A stretch of DNA of 64,000 nt from Paenibacillus sp. sptzw28. Lineage in GTDB: Bacteria; Bacillota; Bacilli; Paenibacillales; Paenibacillaceae. Within the stretch, counting starts at the first letter, position 1. Each line of letters starts with the position of its first letter. The notes beneath the pieces are model-generated. The model did no database searches. It was not told where the DNA came from and worked only from the letters and a program-made list of their open reading frames with translations. Both the position numbers and the translations under genes were made by a program. This document shows, in pieces, positions 60,689 to 64,000 of this stretch. The stretch spans positions 4,064,001-4,128,000 of the forward strand of contig NZ_CP080545.1 of NCBI RefSeq assembly GCF_019550795.1. Direction: 5' to 3'.

Positions 60689-62011
60689 TTAATCCTCGTC
60701 GGATTTGCGGCGGGTGTAAATGCGTACGGGGGTGCCTTCAAAGTCGAAGGCTGCGCGGATTTTGTTCTCCAAATACCGCTCGTATGAGAAGTGCATCATC
60801 TCCGGATCATTGGCGAACAGGACGAATGTCGGCGGTTTGACCGCCACCTGCGTGGCATAGTTGATCCTTAGACGGCGGCCCTTATCCGTCGGAGGGGGAT
60901 TAATCGCGATCGCATCGGAGACGATGTCGTTCAGCAGATGCGTTTGAATCCTCAGCGCATGCTGCTCGGAAACATGGCATACAACCGGCAGCAGCTTATG
61001 CAGCCGCTGTTTTGTTTTAGCAGAAAGATATACGATCGGGGCGTATGTCATAAACAAGAAGTGATCGCGGATATTTTGCGAGAATTGCTGCATCGTTTTA
61101 TCGTCCTTGTCCACGATGTCCCACTTGTTTACAACGAATATGGAAGCCTTGCCGGCTTCGTGCGCGTAACCAGCGATATGCTTGTCCTGCTCGATAATGC
61201 CTTCTTCGCCGTTTATGAGCACTAGAACGACATCAGCCCGTTCGATCGCTTTCAACGCACGCATAACGCTGTACTTCTCGGTCGTTTCGTAAACCTTTCC
61301 GCGTTTACGCATACCCGCGGTATCAATAAGCACATACTTCTGACCGTCTTTCTCGAAAGGGGTATCAATGGCATCCCGCGTCGTACCGGCGACATCGCTT
61401 ACAATCACTCGCTCTTCGCCGAGCAAAGCATTGACGAGCGAGGATTTGCCGACATTGGGACGTCCGATGAGGGCAACGCGAATAACATCATCCTCGTAAT
61501 GTTCTTCCTCAATTTCCGGAAGCTTCTCGACTGCCGCATCAAGCAGATCGCCTATCCCCATGCCATGCGAACCGGAAATTGCGATGGGGTCGCCGAAGCC
61601 CAGATTGTAAAACTCATAAATATCATCGTGACGGTTAAAGTTATCCACTTTGTTAACAGCGACGACAATCGGCTTACGCGAACGCAGAAGCATCTGCGCA
61701 ACCTCGTCATCAGCATGGGTCAACCCGGCTTTGGCATCCACCATGAATATGATCACGTCGGCTTCTTCAACAGCCAGCTCCGCCTGCATACGGACCGACT
61801 TCATGATTTCATCTTCGCCGTCGATTTCGATTCCCCCGGTATCCACGATACTGAAGGCACGGCCGTTCCATTCCCCGGAGCCGTAAATACGGTCCCGAGT
61901 AACACCCGGCTTATCCTCCACAATCGCTAACCGATCGCCGATGACCCTGTTAAAGATCGTAGACTTCCCCACATTGGGCCGCCCTACAATGGCGATAATG
62001 GGCTTTGCCAT
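60689..62011 (-). CDS. der: Ribosome biogenesis GTPase Der (two G domains)
   Basis: Essential 50S assembly GTPase. 440 residues with two tandem G domains: [12 protein letters not shown] near residue 8 with DTGGIE near 56, and [12 protein letters not shown] near 182 with DTAGMRKR near 229; NKVD near 118 and NKWD near 293 are the guanine-specificity motifs. The KH-like C-terminal domain (residues ~350-440) ends basic. The ATG has GGAG upstream. Confidence 0.98.
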   Translation of the reverse strand: MAKPIIAIVGRPNVGKSTIFNRVIGDRLAIVEDKPGVTRDRIYGSGEWNGRAFSIVDTGGIEIDGEDEIMKSVRMQAELAVEEADVIIFMVDAKAGLTHADDEVAQMLLRSRKPIVVAVNKVDNFNRHDDIYEFYNLGFGDPIAISGSHGMGIGDLLDAAVEKLPEIEEEHYEDDVIRVALIGRPNVGKSSLVNALLGEERVIVSDVAGTTRDAIDTPFEKDGQKYVLIDTAGMRKRGKVYETTEKYSVMRALKAIERADVVLVLINGEEGIIEQDKHIAGYAHEAGKASIFVVNKWDIVDKDDKTMQQFSQNIRDHFLFMTYAPIVYLSAKTKQRLHKLLPVVCHVSEQHALRIQTHLLNDIVSDAIAINPPPTDKGRRLRINYATQVAVKPPTFVLFANDPEMMHFSYERYLENKIRAAFDFEGTPVRIYTRRKSDED

Positions 62012-62233
62012 AGTTTCACTCCTCGAGATGAAACGGCTTTACGCCGTCTTTATTGGTCAGCAAATAGTTGTTCCGCAAATATAAGCCATGTATAAGAGAG
62101 GGTTATACGTCCTTATATTGAAACCCGGCAAGTATATGGATTAATGGCGCGCAGCTTATCGGCGGCATAATCACTCACTGAAAAATACTCACGCCTTTCA
62201 TCATAGCAAAAAACAGAAGGATTGGCTAACATT
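62012..62233. other. Intergenic gap upstream of der
   Basis: 222 bp without a gene. It contains TATA-rich segments that could hold the der promoter, and a short ACGGC/GCCGT hairpin just before the der ribosome binding site (62033-62050 area). I see nothing else. Confidence 0.4.
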
Positions 62234-62419
62234 TCATTCCTTGTGACGATCCACGAGAATGAATGATCCGTTCTTCAAATCGTGTGCGCTCGCGTCCAAA
62301 ATTTTTTCGAGCAAGAATGCCGTCGATTCCCGTTTTTTAATGTCAGGTTCTACAAAAATCGGGGCGCCGCCGCCTACCGATTCTCTTTCGACAGTTACAA
62401 TGGCAACGATTTTAGCCAT
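62234..62419 (-). CDS. Small protein of the YIEGIA capping-subunit family
   Basis: A 61-residue protein with a beta-rich start (AKIVAIVTVE) and a GGGAPIFVEPD segment near 15-25, ending KNGSFILVDRHKE. It matches what is called the capping complex subunit for YIEGIA, encoded next to a YIEGIA membrane protein in spore formers. GGAGGGTG lies before the ATG at 62419, two bases past the previous gene. Function not established. Confidence 0.75.
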   Translation of the reverse strand: MAKIVAIVTVERESVGGGAPIFVEPDIKKRESTAFLLEKILDASAHDLKNGSFILVDRHKE

Positions 62420-62421
62420 AT

Positions 62422-63339
62422 TCACCCTCCTTTTTTACGGTTGACGCTCGCTTCAGTGGGCATGCGCACCGCGGACTCCAAAATTGGGACCTTCAGCACA
62501 ACCTCTTTCGCTTTCTGCTCATCCTTCTCCTGAGGAAGCAAAAAAACCGCAAGGCGGCCATCCTTCATGTCAAGTTTAGCGAGCGGCACTAAGGCGGGTT
62601 CGCCATCATCCCGGTACACGCCCAATATTGTAGAGAGATCAAACAAAATCGCCTGCCGTTGTCCGAGGTTACTGAGTGTCGCCTTCCCATTGGCATTAAA
62701 CGGCTTCAAAATAATTCCGAGACCGCGTTCGGCGATTAGTTTCTGGTTGACCGACAGACCGACATTCATAATATAAATGTCCCCTACAAACAGATCCGGG
62801 CCGTCAACCCGAACCGGAGCAATCTCTGCATTGGCGATATGAGAAACCGATTTTCCCGATTTTAGCACCCGAACCATAAAGAAAGACAGCAAGCCGACGA
62901 TTAAACCGAATAAGGGCCCTAAGCCAATCGCCGCCAAGCTGGTCAATAGGGCCGTCAGAATCACAAGGTAATTTCGCCCTTCAAACACCATGGCAATGCC
63001 TTCGATATAAGTCGCTCCGCGGGGGACCAGCTCCAGGCTGTCGATTTTGTCAAGCGTATCCCGTTCCATCTTCCGTACGTCGCGAAACTGTTGAGCGGCC
63101 AGTGTGAGAAACGTAATTGCCGTATAATCTTTTTTGTACAGCGCAGGTACTGCTACCGCTCCGAGAGCTGCGGCGATGACACCCAGTGAAATATGAATAA
63201 TCCGGCCGTGCGGATAGGTCGGATATTGGCGGTAATCCGTGCGCAGCATTAAGAGCCTGGAGCACACGCCGAATGCAATTCCGAGTAAGATGCCGATCAA
63301 AACATGATGAGGTTGGCCGAGTCCCATTTGTTTCCACAT
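62422..63339 (-). CDS. YIEGIA-family membrane protein
   Basis: A 305-residue protein with four or five membrane segments in the first two thirds and the name-giving YIEGIA motif (GATYIEGIAMVFEGRNY) near residue 110-126. The C-terminal ~130 residues are predicted soluble, with VGDIYIMNVGLSVNQKLIAERG near 190-210. Spore-former family of unknown mechanism. It is followed closely by its small partner and preceded by yphA (2-bp spacing). Confidence 0.85.
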   Translation of the reverse strand: MWKQMGLGQPHHVLIGILLGIAFGVCSRLLMLRTDYRQYPTYPHGRIIHISLGVIAAALGAVAVPALYKKDYTAITFLTLAAQQFRDVRKMERDTLDKIDSLELVPRGATYIEGIAMVFEGRNYLVILTALLTSLAAIGLGPLFGLIVGLLSFFMVRVLKSGKSVSHIANAEIAPVRVDGPDLFVGDIYIMNVGLSVNQKLIAERGLGIILKPFNANGKATLSNLGQRQAILFDLSTILGVYRDDGEPALVPLAKLDMKDGRLAVFLLPQEKDEQKAKEVVLKVPILESAVRMPTEASVNRKKGG

Positions 63340-63341
63340 TG

Positions 63342-63971
63342 CTATGTGCTTCCTCCCCTTTGTCCCGATCGTGCTTCAAGCAGTCTTTGCGTCATGCGGC
63401 GGATTAATATTTTGCCATTTGCAATCAATCTGACTGTTACAAACGCAATTGCCAGCCCGTCCCACCAGGAAGGCGATCCGATGATCACCGTTTTTGCTGC
63501 GCCGAGTGGCCTAATAAGATCGGCAAAGGGTGGCAATAGGGCAGCTATTATTATCGCTGCAGACTGAGAACGAAAACGGTCAACCATTAAACCTGCCAGA
63601 AGTCCGGCAATTAGCGGAGCGTCCCATCCCGGACGGAACAAAATAAATACGGGATCTATGATATAGATATACCTGGACCAGAGCCAAATGACTCCGATCA
63701 GCAGGGAGCATAAGAGCAGAAACAATGCTTGGAATGACTGCCTCATGGCGACCAGCGAAACGACCGCGGCCAAAACCGCACAAAGCGCGCTCCCCCGCAG
63801 CTGTACGGCAGGATGAACGGTAAACTCGGCGAAATGCAGTACAGCTGCTGCAGCGGCAATAATTACGACAAGGCGGCGCGGCACCTCTTCCGCGACCAGA
63901 TCGTGCCATCCCGTCATATATAAGATGAACAAGATCGTTAACAGCCAAACCGCAATAAATCCGTCGTTCAA
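63342..63971 (-). CDS. yphA: YphA-like membrane protein
   Basis: A 209-residue hydrophobic protein with five or six membrane helices (FIAVWLLTILFILYMTGW; VVIIAAAAAVLHFAEF; ALFLLLCSLLIGVIWLW). Position next to the YIEGIA pair and der, as in B. subtilis yph genes, suggests YphA. It has a conserved SPSWWDGLAIAFV near 165-178. Function unknown. The start is near the window edge but complete. Confidence 0.72.
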   Translation of the reverse strand: MNDGFIAVWLLTILFILYMTGWHDLVAEEVPRRLVVIIAAAAAVLHFAEFTVHPAVQLRGSALCAVLAAVVSLVAMRQSFQALFLLLCSLLIGVIWLWSRYIYIIDPVFILFRPGWDAPLIAGLLAGLMVDRFRSQSAAIIIAALLPPFADLIRPLGAAKTVIIGSPSWWDGLAIAFVTVRLIANGKILIRRMTQRLLEARSGQRGGST

Positions 63972-64000
63972 CGCTCTTCACCTCTTTGGTTAGTTCCTAT

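Noticed and set aside
60430..60741. 103-codon minus-strand frame across the plsY-der gap
   Set aside because: It overlaps the der end, runs through inverted repeats and has a Pro/Arg/Gly-rich, non-protein-like composition.
1..64000. CRISPR arrays, insertion sequences, prophage genes, defence systems
   Set aside because: No regularly spaced direct repeats, transposase, integrase or phage structural genes are visible on either strand.

Overview
The window is a chromosomal segment of an endospore-forming Firmicute, most probably of the family Paenibacillaceae (Paenibacillus/Cohnella type). The evidence is the sporulation genes (spoIVA, a SpoVIF-like gene, the ypj/yph and YIEGIA genes), bacillithiol genes, strong AGGAGG-type ribosome binding sites, moderate-to-high GC, and a gene order that follows the Bacillus subtilis dinG-asnS, ypi/ypj-qcr, trp/aro/hep-mtrB-hbs and spoIVA-yph-gpsA-der neighbourhoods. 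Nearly every gene is on the minus strand; the only plus-strand gene I support is the yitT-like gene at 20.5 kb. No phage, insertion sequence or CRISPR array was seen.

Layout, in window coordinates. (1) 0-5 kb: asnS (cut by the window edge), ackA, a divergent 3-hydroxyacyl-CoA dehydrogenase, and an FtsH-like membrane AAA+ metalloprotease paired with a one-pass membrane protein. (2) 5-23 kb: ypmB, mtaD, rex, dinG, a TPR protein, panDCB, birA, cca, bshA, bshB1, mgsA, dapB, a second TPR protein, a MazG-like gene, yitT, ypjB and ypjA. (3) 23-30 kb: qcrCBA (menaquinol-cytochrome c reductase), ypiF, an IDEAL-domain protein, two uncharacterised genes, a histidine phosphatase and an ECF sigma/anti-sigma pair. 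(4) 30-42 kb: tyrA, hisC, trpABFCDE and aroHBC. (5) 42-50 kb: a small conserved gene, cheR, ndk, then hepT-mqnA-ubiX-ubiA-menG-hepS for menaquinone by the futalosine route, a membrane-anchored protein, mtrB (TRAP), tRNA-Pro and hbs. (6) 50-54 kb: a ribose-type ABC transporter inserted between hbs and spoIVA. (7) 54-64 kb: spoIVA, a YphF-like lipoprotein, two [2Fe-2S] ferredoxins flanking a nucleotidyltransferase-like gene, small sporulation genes, gpsA, plsY, der, the YIEGIA pair and yphA.

How the genes work together: aroC-aroB-aroH supply chorismate to trpEDCFBA, tyrA and the futalosine menaquinone genes; menaquinone feeds the qcr complex; rex reports NADH/NAD. The trp operon has a strong promoter, a run of 11-12 (G/U)AG triplets and an intrinsic terminator before trpE, and the TRAP protein that reads such triplets is encoded 10 kb away in the same window.

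The observations I rate highest for novelty are: a probable CU-rich small RNA of about 77 nt after tyrA, with a perfect consensus promoter carrying cre-like (CcpA) boxes and its own terminator; a long panB leader with an internal terminator that looks like an attenuator; an ECF-type promoter upstream of the sigma/anti-sigma pair; the FtsH-like protease with its membrane partner; the ferredoxin-nucleotidyltransferase-ferredoxin cluster; the 86-nt panC/panD overlap; and a hairpin-dense 347-bp gap between plsY and der.
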